NCBI GenBank assembly: GCA_021397845.1
Contig: CM038038.1
Span: forward strand, 61,994,748-62,058,747
Direction of reading: 5' to 3'
DNA length: 64,000 bases
DNA from: Areca catechu
Taxonomy: Eukaryota > Streptophyta > Magnoliopsida > Arecales > Arecaceae
Below, in pieces: positions 20,585 through 32,989 of the stretch. How positions within the stretch are numbered: position 1 is the first letter of the stretch; every line of letters begins with the position of its first letter. The translations under genes were made by a program, and so were the position numbers. The notes beneath the pieces are model-generated. The model had not been told where the DNA came from. It was given only the letters and a program-made list of their open reading frames with translations, and made no database searches.

Positions 20585-21909
20585 TGTTGCCCAGATATGG
20601 TACCCAAGAGGGGGGGTGAATTGGGTATTATAAAAATTAAAGCAATATATATGCTATCAAGTTCTAAGGTGAAGAGTGATAGTGCTCAAGTAATTGTGCA
20701 ACGGAAGCAATGAACTAAACAACAATTAAAGAGCAAAAGAAGATAAAAAGTAAAGCAATGCAAACACACAAGAAGTATAGTGGTTCGGTGCACCTAGCAC
20801 CTACATCCACTCCCCAAGCTCCACTTGGGAATTTTCACTATAATCTTTAGATTACAGCCGACTTGTTTTACCAGGCTCACAAGTCAAAACCTTACACACT
20901 TGTTTTGGCTTCGGGCTTACAAGCAACCCTAGTTGGTTTTATCAATTGGCTCACCAACAAACCTCACTCACTTGTTTTGGCTTCGGGCTTACAAGCAACC
21001 CTAGTTGGTTTTATCAATTGGCTCACCAACAAACCTCACACTAGTTTCAAATTCCCTTGAAACTAGCTAAAGACAAAAGAATATGAATACAATTAATAAA
21101 ACTAGACAAACTCCTTTTGAGCAATAAGAAATTCGTTGTAGCTCTTGATGGAGACTCTTCAAGCCTTTTCCCTTGGAATCTTTGGACCTCACTAAATGCC
21201 AAATACTTGAAAGTTGGATTCCTCAAAGATGGAAAGCTTTTGGCTAAGGAATCTCTTGGATTTCTCACTCTTTTTGGCTTGGAATTGATTGAAGGCTTTT
21301 TACTTTCACTCTAATCCTTTTTACTTTGTCTCCATGTCTTTTTTGAAGTTTGGTGGAGGTTAAATACCTCATTCATGCTGAAACAACTCCATAAGACCGT
21401 TAGAATCAAAAATATGGCCGTTTATAGCCGTTAGAAATCAAATCAAAAGTTTAGAAAAACTAGCCGTTATGCCATGAGTCGACCTCATGAGTCGACCTCT
21501 GGATCAAGTGTCGACCTCATGAGTCGACCTCCAGTTTATCTTAGGCAAAAATCCAGAAAACCATAGTTCTGCCCAGTTTGAATTCTCAAGCTATGAGTCG
21601 ACCTCTGGTGTCGACCTCTGGACAGGTGTTGACCTCTGGTGGTCGACCTCTGGAGCGTGCCACTGAAATTTTGCCGTGCCGGCCTTGCTGAACTTTTCTT
21701 TTCTTCATGAGTCGACCTCTGGTGGTCGACCTTTGACAAGGTGTCGACCTCTGGTGTCGACCTCTGAAGCGTGCCACTGAAATTTTAACCTCATTTCTTC
21801 ATTCAACATGGTTGAGTACTAAGATCTGAGAAATACACTTAAAACACAATTAGTACTCATATATACTTAAACATTTTGTCAATCATCAAAATCAAAACCA
21901 GAGTCAACA
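20585..21909 (-). repeat. Composite element LTR 3 (5' LTR)
   Basis: 1325 bp, ending GAGTCAACA at 21909, followed at once by the target-site duplication GTTTG. In the minus-strand orientation of the element this is the outer 5' LTR. Confidence 0.93.
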
Positions 21910-23686
21910 GTTTGACAGCGCATTAACATGGTCCCTAGCCATTCAGAACCATGTGGTGTTCATTGACTACAGTAGGTTCATTGTATGAGTAGGATATTCA
22001 TTTATATGGGATCTATCGATCTTAGTAGTTAAGGTATAATCCTATATGACCTAATTGGTTAAGTTCTTAAATCCATGGTCATAGTAGTGTGATATTAAAA
22101 AAGAGTTTTATGAAAATCATAACTGGACTCTAGCTAATTAAGTTTGATATATGACGGATGCTTAGGGTTTGACGAGTTTTTATGCCTAAGGATTTATTTT
22201 TATTCCACTGGTTTACTACTACATACTGCTAATTATCATTAGTAGATTATGAGAGCTCACTAGTAAATTGTGAGAGCTTACTAGGATCATTTTCGGATCA
22301 ATGAGCCAAGTTAGGGTTGAGCTAAAATTGTTTCATTCTATCGAAAGAGTTTCAATGACACTATGATAAAAATTGTAGTATATCTCACTACCAGATGGAA
22401 TAAAATCTGAAGGGTTATACACAATAGGAGTTGACCTAATCATAAGCACGGATCTATATAAGAGTTATATATTTAGTACATGCAGATTTTGGCACCTGCC
22501 AATTTTGGTGCCTGCTAATTTTGGTACTTACTGAAATTAGCACTTGTTAATTTTAGCACTTACTAATTTTAGCTTGATGGACTTATTTATAAATGTTACA
22601 ATAATTTTTAACTGTATTATTTTACTTAATTAAATCATATTTAATTATTATTAACTTTTTTAAAGTTAATTGGATTCATTATTCAAGTTTGACCTAAATT
22701 GTTGACTGAGTTGATCGAGTCAATAGCCTTTTTGAATTTGATTAAATTTGGGCTTGAAATAGTTTCAAAAATCAATAAAAAATTAGTCAAAATTGACTAT
22801 CAACTAGGAGATCTAGTTGACTAGGTCTCTCTTATCTCATACAGAAATAAAGAGGTGTGTATGAAATGCATGCCTCCTCTTTGCACGGGCAGTGAGAAGA
22901 GGGAGGCGCCAAGTTAGCACCCCTCTTTCTCATCTGAGGCTCTCTCTCTTGCTAGATAAAATTAGACTTTATCTAGATTTGATGTTTGAGAAAAAAAGAA
23001 GAAACCTATTTTATCTAGATATTTAAGAAGCATTTTTTAGAAGATTTTTTATGGTTTTTAAGATGCATAGAAACTAGGCCGTGTAGAACTAATTTTGACA
23101 TGGATCCCTTCCAAAATTTGTTCTAGCATTTTTTCTTCATGAAAAGCAGGGTATAATACTTCTATAAAAAGCTAAGAGGCAAGAGTTTTCATGAAAAATA
23201 TCAGAAAAAAATATTTTATTTTTTTGGTATTTAATTCCTAGAGAGAAAAGGAGAGAAGGTTGTTGAGTTCTGGTTTAGAGTAGAAGAGGAAGGTCCATCT
23301 CTGTGCTTGAAGAATGACCTGCAAGGTCTAGTAATTCAGGGGTCTTGGTGATTTGGTGAGGAAAGCTCTGTGTGGATACCAGGCAAGGCTGGATGCATGT
23401 GCGGCTCTGATGAATCCTGATAGATCCAATTGATCCGACAAATTCGATACTAGAAGAGCGAGTTAAGCGATCTAGGTAAGTAGATCTTTTATCTTATACT
23501 TTTATATATTTCAAATCTAATATTATTATTATTATTCTAGCATACTAGAAAGTTAAGTTGATGATTTATGATTTAATTTTAAATCAACATGCTTTTGAAA
23601 ATTATTTTGTATGATCTTTGCTTCTATTTCATTTAGGGTTAGAACCTAGTTTTGCATGCTAGTCATCTATGAATGAATCCTAATAG
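21910..23686 (+). repeat. Right part of the probable Copia-A LTR
   Basis: AT-rich DNA without ORFs. A cluster of imperfect words AATTTTGGTGCCTGCT / AATTTTAGCACTTACT occurs at about 22485-22570, and a TATTATTATTATTATT microsatellite lies near 23521-23537. It ends just before a primer-binding-site-like sequence, so it is read as LTR. The true LTR terminus is degraded (CTAATA where CA is expected). Confidence 0.45.
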
Positions 23687-23700
23687 TGGTATTATAGCCA
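23687..23700 (+). other. Degenerate primer-binding site of Copia-A
   Basis: TGGTATTATAGCCA differs from the intact Copia-B site TGGTATCAGAGCCA at two positions. It marks the LTR-internal border of Copia-A. Confidence 0.6.
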
Positions 23701-25368
23701 TGTTTTGATATGTTTGAATAAAATCATATCTAAATCCCCTTTAGATCTCAAGGATTTAAATAGATTTGAACTAATTTGCGATGATTGAAATGATTTTAAT
23801 ATCACAAGTTTTGTTGTTTCTAAAAAACTATTTTCGAAACTAGTATTGATATATTTAGATCTAATTTTTTTGATATATGGCTGATGAATCATATTTATAA
23901 TTTAGATCTAAAAATGATTAAATTAATTTTCTAATTAATTAATCAAAATTGATCTGGCTAAGTATTCGAATTTGGTGCAACCATCATGGCCGTCAGGTCA
24001 TAAGAGCCAAGTTTGGTTTAGAGGCCCTCTCTTTCCATTCCTTGGGTCTCCTGTGACATGTAGGGGTGTCACTTGTGACTCGATTCATGAAGAAGAACAT
24101 GGCTAAGTATTTAGGTTCACGTTTCACATCTAAAATGAATTACATAAGATGTAATTTAAATGGTTTGATCTAAAATAAGTTGTGTGAGATGCATGAATTA
24201 AGGTTTAGATCTGAACCAACAATTAATGATCATAAACCATTAATTCAATAAAATTAATCATAATCTAAAATCAATTAAGGTTCTAAATTTTATTTCATGG
24301 ATGTGGTTATGGGTGAATAAATTAGGTCTAGTGATTAGGCTACACATTAGGGTCTTCATTTGATCAAGCTAGAACCTTATTTCGATTTTGAGTAGTTGAC
24401 TAAACCTAATCAATGGTTAATTAGGGTAAGGTCAAAAGAGCTCAAAATTAATATTAGATATAGTTTGGTTACATCGATTCATACTTGATGTGAATCAATT
24501 AAGACCTAATTTGGCTCAGTGGCAAGCTCAAGTCATTAAGTTGACCTAATTGATTTTTATTGATCAATTGGTATCCAAGGCAAGTTCAGATCATGGTCTT
24601 GAATTGGAGCTAACTCTTACCTGATCAACTTGGTTAGTGTCTAAAGAAAAAGGTTTAAATGGTGGAACCCTTCCATGGATCTAACTTACCTGGCCAACTT
24701 AGTCAATTAAGATTTTGATTAGGTTATTTTTCATTCGAGTTAACCCATGCCAACTAGTTTTACCAGACATGAGATTATGCTGACCTAAACCTAGCTAGTC
24801 AGACATGTGATTGGGTTGACTAATTTAGAAGAGATCTAATTCCAAGCCTTCTCATTAATATTAAGTTTTAGGTCTTCCATCATTGTAGGTGTATGGGTGT
24901 CATATCAGTGTTGGCTATTCTCGATTAGTTACAATGGTTCAGTTGCATCAGGAAGATGCAACCACCCTATTAACATAAGATGTTAACATGTATAAATAGG
25001 GTCGGGCCTAATAACTAGGAATGGTGAGGGTCCTGATGACGACTTTGACTAAGCATGAACGGTGGGTCGACTTAACTAAGGATTGGACCAATAACAGGGC
25101 ATGGTGAAGTTTCATGACTTAGAGACCAAGTCGCTACAACATGCATGAGTAGCATTAGACAAGAGTTATCCACTCATCGGTATAGCGGGTTACCAATAAC
25201 CGGGCATGATAAGGCACCGTATATTGATTGAACCATAGCACCCATTAGAAATCTTAGTCGTGTAGGAGTTTTTGCATCTCCATAGGGGAGTGTGTGAGAT
25301 CTGTGAAGTTAGTGAGAGTCTAAATTATCTCTTAAAGTTTCTAGAATAATTTTTATTATTAAGTACAA
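23701..25368 (+). other. Copia-A leader, non-coding
   Basis: About 1.7 kb between primer-binding site and gag. It shares with the Copia-B leader (31423-32989) the motif order GATCAATTGGTATCCAAGGCA / GATCATGG / TGATCAACTTGGTTAGTGTCTA, in diverged form. No ORF, tRNA or known RNA was found. Confidence 0.5.
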
Positions 25369-26278
25369 ATGTCTAACCCAATCTTCTACTCTTTCGTAGT
25401 TAAATTATGTGAGCTTCCAATCTATTAGCCCGTATACTTGAAACAAATCAACTTGTTGGCATTAACTATAAGGACTAGTTCAAGAACCTCAAAATAGTCC
25501 TGAGTTTCGAGAAGTTAAGCTATGTACTTGATTAGGACCTCCCCATCTTACCTTACCATCCTAGTTCTCATCAGATAGTAGCATATGAAAAATGGATAGA
25601 AGATGCTAATAAGGTGAAGTGCTACATGTTGACCTCAATGTCAAATGAGTTGCAAAGCTAGCATGAGGATATGCTAATTGCCAAGGCTATAATTACTCAT
25701 CTATCAGAGATGTAAGGTGAGCAGAGTCTTACCACACCCTTTGAGGTCTTAAAAAATCTATTTAATACAAAAATGCACGAAGGTAGTTAGTCCATGATCA
25801 TTGCTTAACAATTATCAAAGACATCGAGTAGCTTAAGAAGCTGGGATATCGATTTATAGGAAACTGCAATTTGATTTGATCCTTTAGTCCCTGACTAACT
25901 CATTTTCTCAGTTGAACTATAATATGAATAAATTGAGTTACATTTTGTCTGAATTATTAAACATGCTGGTAAGTAATGAGGGGACCTTGAAATGTTCAAG
26001 GAGCTTTATTCTTGTTGTGGAACAGACATCTTCATCCAATAGAAAGTCTACATGGAAGAAGACGAAACCTACAAAGAAGCAAAAGAAGGATAGTAAGCCT
26101 ATGAAGAAGTAGAAGAAGGACATTAAGCCTAAGAAAAAGGATGGTCAAAAGAAGCTTATTGTGAGCAAAGGGAAATGTTTTTACTGCAACACTGATGGGC
26201 ATTGGAAGAGAAACTATTCATTGTACCTAAAGAGCTTGAAATAATATAACATGGACACATCTTCTAAAGGTAAGTTAG
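25369..26278 (+). pseudogene. Decayed Gag of Copia-A
   Basis: Begins at an ATG placed as in Copia-B gag (…AAATGTCT). Stops and frameshifts are frequent. The fragment at 25912-26112 keeps a match to the Copia-D Gag word NYHMNKLNTSLPELLNML, as NYNMNKLSYILSELLNML. A CCHC zinc knuckle is recognisable at 26176-26217 as CFYCNTDGHWKRNY, with the last Cys changed to Tyr. The gene is cut off at 26279 by LARD-2. Confidence 0.7.
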
Positions 26279-26351
26279 TGGGGGCACCAGGATCAGACAT
26301 AGATTATTGGGTCCTATTTGGTTTACCTAGCCATGTATCAAATTTTGTAAT
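26279..26351 (+). repeat. LARD-2 5' LTR, left fragment
   Basis: 73 bp before the Copia-C insertion. It aligns with 63928-64000 through GGTTTACCTAGCCA and TCAAATTTTGT. The flank GTTAG (26274-26278) should be one TSD copy. Confidence 0.8.
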
Positions 26352-27843
26352 TGTTGCCCAGGTGGCTTTCCAAGAGAGGGGTGAATTGGGATTAAAAAAC
26401 TTTTCACAATAATGTACACTTTCAAATTCTTTTGATGTTGTGGTGCAATATGCAATGCGGAAGTAATTAAGTAAAAGTAATAAAGCAATAAGAGCACAAT
26501 CACAAACACAAAGAGATTTAGAGTCGTTCGGAGCAACCGGCTCCTACGTCCACTATCCAAGCACCACTTGGAATTTTCACTATATTCTCCAACCGGAATA
26601 CAGTCAGATTGTTTTACCAGGCTCACAATCCAAACCTATATACTTTAGTTTTACCGGGATCACCAAAGAAACCCTAACTCCCTTTGGTTTTAAACGAGAT
26701 CACCAAAGAAAACCCAAACACTTGGTTTTATATCGGGATTACCGAGAAACCCAACTTAGATTTTACAAGGTTCACCTAAAAATCTTTAACCCTCTCTTAA
26801 GATATAGCCCCCTTGCTGTTCTTATAGAGAAAACAAGGATAAAGAAATGATAAACAAGCAACTACAATAAACCGAGTTTGTTTAAGTGTTGCCGATGTAG
26901 ATCAAGATGAAGTCAAGCCTTGAATACTCTTTAATGCCCTTCAAGCTGCTTCTTTCCTTCTTCAATGAGTGGATTTAATGATGGAGTAGAGTTGGTGAAG
27001 CTTTGAATCCAACTTGAAAGCTCTTTTAGGTAAGTAGGTGAATGACTTGAAAGCCCTTTAATATCTCAAGATAATTCCACAATAAATCTCTAATCATTAT
27101 TTAATCCTTCAAAAACAATCCCTTTTATAGTTTTCCAAGAGATATGACCATTGTAGGGCTTTGGAATTCGTGAAATAGCTGTTGGAGATGAATTGGAGTT
27201 CAAATTTCAACTTCAGCAACTAGCCGTTGGAGTGCAGAAAATGACTTCACGAGTCGGCTCGAAGTCTCAGACAGCCTAAAATGAAAATCTGTATGAGTCG
27301 GCTCTTCTGGCTGGAGACGGCTCTTGCCTTTAATCAAGTCAAAACCATGAATACCTAGAGTCCGCTCTTCAGGGTAGAGTCGGCTCGAGTTCTCAGACCT
27401 TCAAAATACATAACTTTGGATGAGTCGGCTCTTGGGGCAGGAGTCGGCTCTTGATACTGAAACACTGAAACTTCCTCCGTGCCATGCCACCATGAGTCAG
27501 CTCTTGATCCAAGAGTCAGCTCTTGCAAATCTTTAAAAAAATGCTTCAAGCTTCTCCAAAAATCTTCAGCATTGAATCAAATAGAAGCTAACTACATACT
27601 CTATAATTTTTATAATTTTTTAGCCTATTTTACAAGATTACAAGATTAATAAAACTAGAGCGTTTACAAGTTCAAGTTTATAAAACTTTATATACAATTG
27701 AATTACCTTCCAATCAGTTTGAAAATCATTTTAAACAAAAGGTAACCAATTTCCTGCAAAACTACTCAAGTAATTGAAAAGAGTTAGTATCAAATACATG
27801 CTCCAATGTTTTGTGATCATCAAAATCATTCCAGAGGTTAACA
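26352..27843 (-). repeat. Copia-C 3' LTR
   Basis: 1492 bp, collinear with 51518-53030. It contains about nine copies of GAGTCGGCTCTT-like words at 27256-27520 and a minus-strand TATAAAAG at 27122-27129, a likely promoter box conserved in the other LTR at 52288-52295. Confidence 0.92.
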
Positions 27844-28573
27844 ATCTCTTTCTTTTTGATGATGACAAAATATTGGGCATGATTAAAAATTAAAACACTT
27901 TACAATTACAGTATATTCAAATTTATGTGTGTTATCAACACAGTGTGCCACAATGTATCATATGTATAAAACTGAACACTATTAACATAAAGTATCATAT
28001 GTATCATATGTATCGATATATTGTATTTTCAGTATTAGATGAACAATATGGATTGAAACATGATGTATCAACATAGAATGTTTCAAGAGTACCATTTATA
28101 CAATACGTATCAAAACTTATGAAATTACCAACCATTTGAAGTGAATTTCATGATAATATTTGACATAAAGCTCCCCTTTACTAGTTGTAATATCATTCCT
28201 TCTAAATTTCATCAAATTTTCATGAATCATTCAAATTTTCATTTCAACATTCATATTTTCATAATAATTAACATCCATATATCTTTTTTATGCACACATT
28301 CTCCAAAACAACATAGCCTTTTCAAATTTTCAATAAAATTTGTGAATTAAACATTTATATTATAGCTTTTTTTTTCCATGCACAATTTCCATTCTCCCCC
28401 TTTTTGTCATCAACAAAAGGCATACAAGAGAACATTCATTCATAATAATTCAAGAAGTGATATCGATATATATAAAAAAGTTAGTACAAATGTTATACAT
28501 TACATATGTGCCTCGGCACAACAAAATTGTATCACAACAACCAAAACATAACAACAAGATAAAAGCCTAAACA
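27844..28573 (-). other. Copia-C 3' untranslated region with PPT motifs
   Basis: Next to the LTR, the minus strand reads ATCATCAAAAAGAAAGAGAT, a decayed PPT. Better tracts are at about 28392-28410 (AAAAAGGGGGAGAA on the minus strand) and 28170-28180. No ORF is supported. Confidence 0.6.
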
Positions 28574-29014
28574 TCAAAAAGATGGGCTAGGATCATCACT
28601 ATCAGGTTCTTCCTCGTCAGAGGAGGAACCAACTTCTAAGATTCCTGGACTAGGCTTGAACTTAAAAAATCTAGGTCGAAGATCCCTAATCCTAATCCTA
28701 GTAGGAGTGGTAGTCCTAGACACTTTAGTTTTGGCTTTGGCTTTAGACTCTGAAGATATCATAATGGGTGTGGGTCTGGTAATCGGTGGGTCAAAGGATA
28801 ACGCCAAGGTGCTGGTGGTCGAAAGTGTCTGGGTAGCTGGAGTCTATCCATCCTTAGATCCTGTAGCCTCCATACCAGCCTCGGGCTCAGCCTCGGGCTC
28901 AACATCTACAAGAATATCAGTAAACTGTGTATCCTCTCCCTGCTCACGATCAGTGCCAGTCCCAGTGCCAGGTGCTATGGAAGTCGATGGTACATGCTGG
29001 CTAGCTATAGAAAG
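28574..29014 (-). pseudogene. Post-pol ORF of Copia-C, C-terminal part
   Basis: Minus-strand continuation of the ORF at 39312-40476, separated by Copia-B. The frame runs on from the duplicated GAAAG target, with one in-frame TAG at 28844-28846. The product is Ser/Thr/Pro-rich, then basic (SKAKAKTKV, TPTRIRIRDLRPRFFKFKP) and ends with an acidic tail (SSSDEEEPDSDDPSPSF). The charge pattern hints at a nucleic-acid or chromatin contact, which is inference only. Confidence 0.65.
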
Positions 29015-31407
29015 TGTTGGGAATTGTGTCCCAAAGTCAATCGCCTAGGTTGTAGGCGGTTGTGCTCAGTATTGTAATCAGTATATAAATTAATAAAATT
29101 TTATTTTGGCAGCTCATCGCATTTTATATTTTCCTGTAATGAACTCTATTTATGTGATGAAGTCCTTAGGACTGCACTGATTTTGATATAGAGATGGTAT
29201 ATTGAGTGGTCCTTTAAAAAGGTTTACAACCAAAGGATACATTGTACAGGACGGCAATGTATCAAGTGTAGGTTGTTGTGGTTCACATCATTTGGTTGTC
29301 CTCTTAACCAAAGGAGTATGGTGACACTGATGTGATCTGCTAGTGGGATGTGTGACATCTCATTGAACGTGACTCCGTGGAGCTCCTTTTCTGTCAAAGA
29401 TTTGCTCGCGATTGGATATGGGTATATGTGTCCCTCTGACCTAAGGTCACCATGGTAGCTTGCAAGCAACTCCCTGTGCTTTGGTGTCGGACTACCCAGA
29501 TTTCTAATCTGGTGACGAAAGGTTTCTGGGTACAGGCAAGTACTTGTGGAGCAGTAGTGGACCAAGATGGAATTGACCTATCCAAATCTTTTGGATTGAA
29601 TGTCTCGCAGTTTCTCAATTTAGCAAATCCTCAGCCGGGGTAGTCCCAGTGAGGAGTCACCGAACTTGCGAGGTTGAGACATGTTGTGGATTGACTAAGC
29701 TAGGGTTAGCAGTCTAACCCTAGGTCATCTAGAGCATTGGAGGTCAAAGGAATGAATTATATGGTAACTATATGCCATAGGTTCGATAGATTGCTCTCGC
29801 ATCTTCGGCCTATTTGGACGACGGGACCCATTGCTTGATGGTGTATCTTGTGCTGGTACTGGAAGTGTTCCAGTGCTACCATTTAGGTTTGAACCTATGA
29901 GGTCACATGCCATAGAGGGTTTCTTCTTGATTCAGGAACAGATCAACGATTGGAAATCATTTTGATATTTAGGTCACACGGATTGATTAAGCACACATTG
30001 GATTTTTCTGGTGCGATTTGGATCGACCAGGATGGGTTTGGGTCAAACAGGAATTGTTCCTGGAAGACCAGGACTGAACTAGATTTTATTATTAGGTTTA
30101 GTCAGACCGGATTTTATTAAACCAAAATTTGAAATTGGTGAACCAGTTTTGGTTGAACCGGTCATTTGGTTTTGTTGAAACCGGTTTTAAATAGGCTCCT
30201 CCCCTCTTTCACGTTTCTTCTCCCAGCGAGTCATAAACACCGGTTTGAAGTTTTTGGTGGATTCTCTCCACGGTTTTGCCATCCCTATCTGAAATTGCTT
30301 CTCACGGTTTGCATGTTGCATGGGATAAAATCAAATTGGAGTTCGTTTGCTGCTTGGGTCTTTTCGAGTTTTCTCTTCATGTCTCAAACACTCTTCATGG
30401 TGTTTTATTTCCCCTGCTATTTTGCTTGGACCGGTTCCATGGGATATGCATTGCAGTGATTCTCTTTGCTTGGAGTCTGATCTCACTTGGGAGATCAGTT
30501 TGCATCGGACCGAGAGAGGTCTCACGATGGTCTTCCTGCTGTTTCATGATGTTCCCAGCAATCTGAGATGGATCTCATGGATGACTGCCCTGCTTAGGGG
30601 TTCTCTACCGTGTAATTCATTTCAGTTCATTTGGGCTTGGGTTTTTAAACCGATCTGGACTTGATTCTTTGCCTATAAATACAGCCCCAGGGTTGGACGC
30701 CAAGTGCAAGATAAGAGAGAAGTAAGAGAGGAGCAGTGAGAGAAAGAAGAGAGAGCAGAGAATTCGAATTGCAGGCCGTAGTTCTTGCAGCAAGAGGGGA
30801 AGAAGTACCGAGTATTTGTCTATTAAGAGAAGCAGGGAGTGTCCGTGAAATCCATCCTCTATTTTTAGATTCTAGTGTGTGCTATTCATGGAGTATACGC
30901 GGTCTTGGAGAAGACTGTCCATGAAGATCTTTACCTTCTTCTGCTCCACCTATCCATGACCGATTTATTGATTTCTGTTGGACTAGCATCCATCTGGAAG
31001 TCGGATCAGCGAGAGCCCAACACATGGATACTCTAGAGGGTGGATGCTTGGACACCTCGAGAGGTTGCATCGACCTGTTTATTTTGCTGTTGCATATCTT
31101 ATTTTGCTATTGAAAGAGTTCAACCGATCGCTGATGATCTGATCTGAAGACTGAGGGAGTCTATTTCGATCAGGTATGTTTTATTTTGAGATCATGCATG
31201 CCTAAATCAAGTTATTATCATATGATTTATAATAGTTGCACTTGCCTATACATGCCTGTATATTATGCTACATGCATTATGATATGTTAGATCCTGTGCA
31301 TGAGTAGGTACTTTCCGCTGCATGTTTAAAAATTTTTAATTATGCAATACCTGCTCCCTAGTGTTGCATGCCCAGAGTAGGCTTCTACTGCACCAGGTTT
31401 TCCTTCA
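29015..31407 (+). repeat. Copia-B 5' LTR
   Basis: 2393 bp, TG...CA termini. TATAAAT at 30674-30680 lies about 1.66 kb into the LTR and is conserved in the 3' LTR (38601-38608), so it is the probable promoter. A purine-rich AGAGAGAAG stretch follows at about 30712-30760. Confidence 0.95.
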
Positions 31408-31408
31408 G

Positions 31409-31422
31409 TGGTATCAGAGCCA
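31409..31422 (+). other. Copia-B primer-binding site (tRNA-Met)
   Basis: TGGTATCAGAGCCA, one base after the LTR CA terminus; complementary to the 3' end of initiator tRNA-Met. Confidence 0.92.
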
Positions 31423-32989
31423 CAGGTTCATGTGTAGCATATCTTGATTGTATGTATCAGGGATTACTTTTAGGAACCTAGTTGAGACCTTCACCATGGC
31501 CGTGTGTCCAAGTTAATCAGGGTTTGAAACCCTAATTTTCTATGGCACGAGGCGGTTCATCTGTGTTGGCCTTTTCAGAAGGATCCTTAAAGGAAACCTT
31601 CGGTATTAAAAGTGTTTTAATCCTGATTCATGTACATTGGCATGTCTAAAATGTTTAGGGCTTGCTATATTATAATTGATATGATGAAACTAGATATGAT
31701 GCATGAAACATGTAAAAAGAGCTTTACATGAATTTAATTAAAAATGTTTTAATTAAAAGATGGCTTATAATCTAACAATTATGAATTGAAAGATTAATTA
31801 AATGACAAGTTTAATTAGGATTTATGAAACCTAATGTCATTTGAATAAGCCATCCGGGTTAATTGGGTTAGCTATCTAATTGGGTCCATTATTTGGGTTA
31901 GACCTGAGGTTAGTTGAATTGGACTTAAGAGAACTAATCAAATGTTGATTAAGGACCTTCTCTTTAGTATCTATCTAATAGTTAGATGGGTTAGTCCATT
32001 CTTCTAAATGGATCTAATTAGTGGCTCTGTGAAAGCCCGAGTCCTTAGGCTGGTCTAATCAAGTTTGGTTAATCGATTGGTGTCTAGGCAGGTTTGGCAT
32101 TTCTGATCATGGTTGCATGAGGCTACCTCTTTCCTGGCCAACTTGGTTGGTATCTAGGAAAGATGGTTAATGGCGGATACTCACCCATGATCTCACCTAC
32201 CTGGCCAATCCGATCAACCAGAACTGATTAGAATAGCTTATTGATTCGAGTTAACCCATGTCGCTCAGGTTGATCAGCTTGACTAATCTTTTAGGTGCCC
32301 ATGGACCAATTCGTTGAATTGAATTCAACCCTCTTGAAATTGATTTGATTAGTAGAAGGTTCATCCATGTTCTTCTATCTATCTCTTCTGTCATAATTTA
32401 ATTAAAATCCTTTAAAATTATTAGGTCCTGAAAAAGACTAAGTCAATGAGTTGATGGTGTCTTAGCCTCCCATTGAGTGGGTTAGTAATGTGTCCTTTAA
32501 CCTGGTGTACATCGACAGTTCCAAAGAATGGGTGTGCATCCGGTTACTGGAATTACTCTCTCATAGATGATGGTTCAGTGCAACCTTCTTAACGATGATC
32601 AGGTGGGCCGGCCAAAGTCGGGCTTGGTCATTCATTAGTTGGAAGCATTGGATTTGTCATATTGATGGTTGGACCTAACTAGAGACCCGCAATAGGAGGC
32701 CCAATGGCTGATTAGGGGTTCTATGGGGCAAAATTGATTACTGGAAGTTGCTTAGGGATGCAATTGGTTAGAGAACCTACCTTTAGGTGCGTGTGGGTGA
32801 GCTGGCCAAAGTCAGGCTCATACGTGGTCTATTGGATTTCAGTACCCACTATGAAATGTTGATTTCACGGATTGGAGTTAGAGGCTCCCAATCTAAAAAA
32901 TTAGTGGGAGGGACCTTTAGACTAAAGTCCAAGTCTTTTGGTTTAATTGATTAATTCATATACTAACATGGTCTCAATTTTTCTTTTAG
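31423..32989 (+). other. Copia-B untranslated leader
   Basis: A long (1.57 kb) leader between primer-binding site and gag, with no supported ORF. It shares short collinear blocks with the Copia-A leader. It may hold packaging or dimerisation signals, but none can be identified from sequence. Confidence 0.5.

Larger units (their letters stand above)
11834..21909 (-). mobile_element. Composite gag-only Sirevirus-like element, LTR-int-LTR-int-LTR
   Basis: Three LTR copies (11834-13145, 16203-17527, 20585-21909) alternate with two internal copies (13146-16202 and 17528-20584, each 3057 bp). The outermost ends are flanked by identical GTTTG (11829-11833 and 21910-21914), so the array is one insertion that gained a unit, most simply by unequal recombination between LTRs of sister copies. 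Each internal copy has a primer-binding site, a 420-codon gag on the minus strand and Sirevirus-type PPT motifs. No protease, integrase, reverse transcriptase or RNase H is present, so the element is non-autonomous. Confidence 0.93.
11217..26278 (+). mobile_element. Copia-A, old plus-strand Copia, 5' part only
   Basis: Inferred from a degenerate primer-binding site at 23687, a leader similar in layout to that of Copia-B, and a decayed gag with zinc knuckle at 25369-26278. Its probable 5' LTR would run from about 11217 (TGTCAGGGCC) to about 23686, interrupted by the composite element at 11834-21909. That gives an LTR near 2.4 kb, the same size as in Copia-B. The start is uncertain because the other LTR is outside the window. 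The element is cut at 26279 by LARD-2; pol and the 3' LTR are not in view. Confidence 0.5.

Noticed and set aside
26279..26351. Start of a separate unrelated element at 26279
   Set aside because: It matches the window end at 63928-64000 and joins to 53031 once Copia-C is removed, so it is the LARD-2 5' LTR.
30166..30664. Short plus-strand ORFs around 30.2-30.7 kb and 38.1-38.7 kb
   Set aside because: They lie inside both LTRs of Copia-B at the same relative place and change length between copies; no protein family is recognisable.
31409..31422. tRNA gene suggested by the tRNA-Met-like words
   Set aside because: Only the short 3'-end complement is present next to an LTR; no cloverleaf could be drawn. 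It is a primer-binding site.
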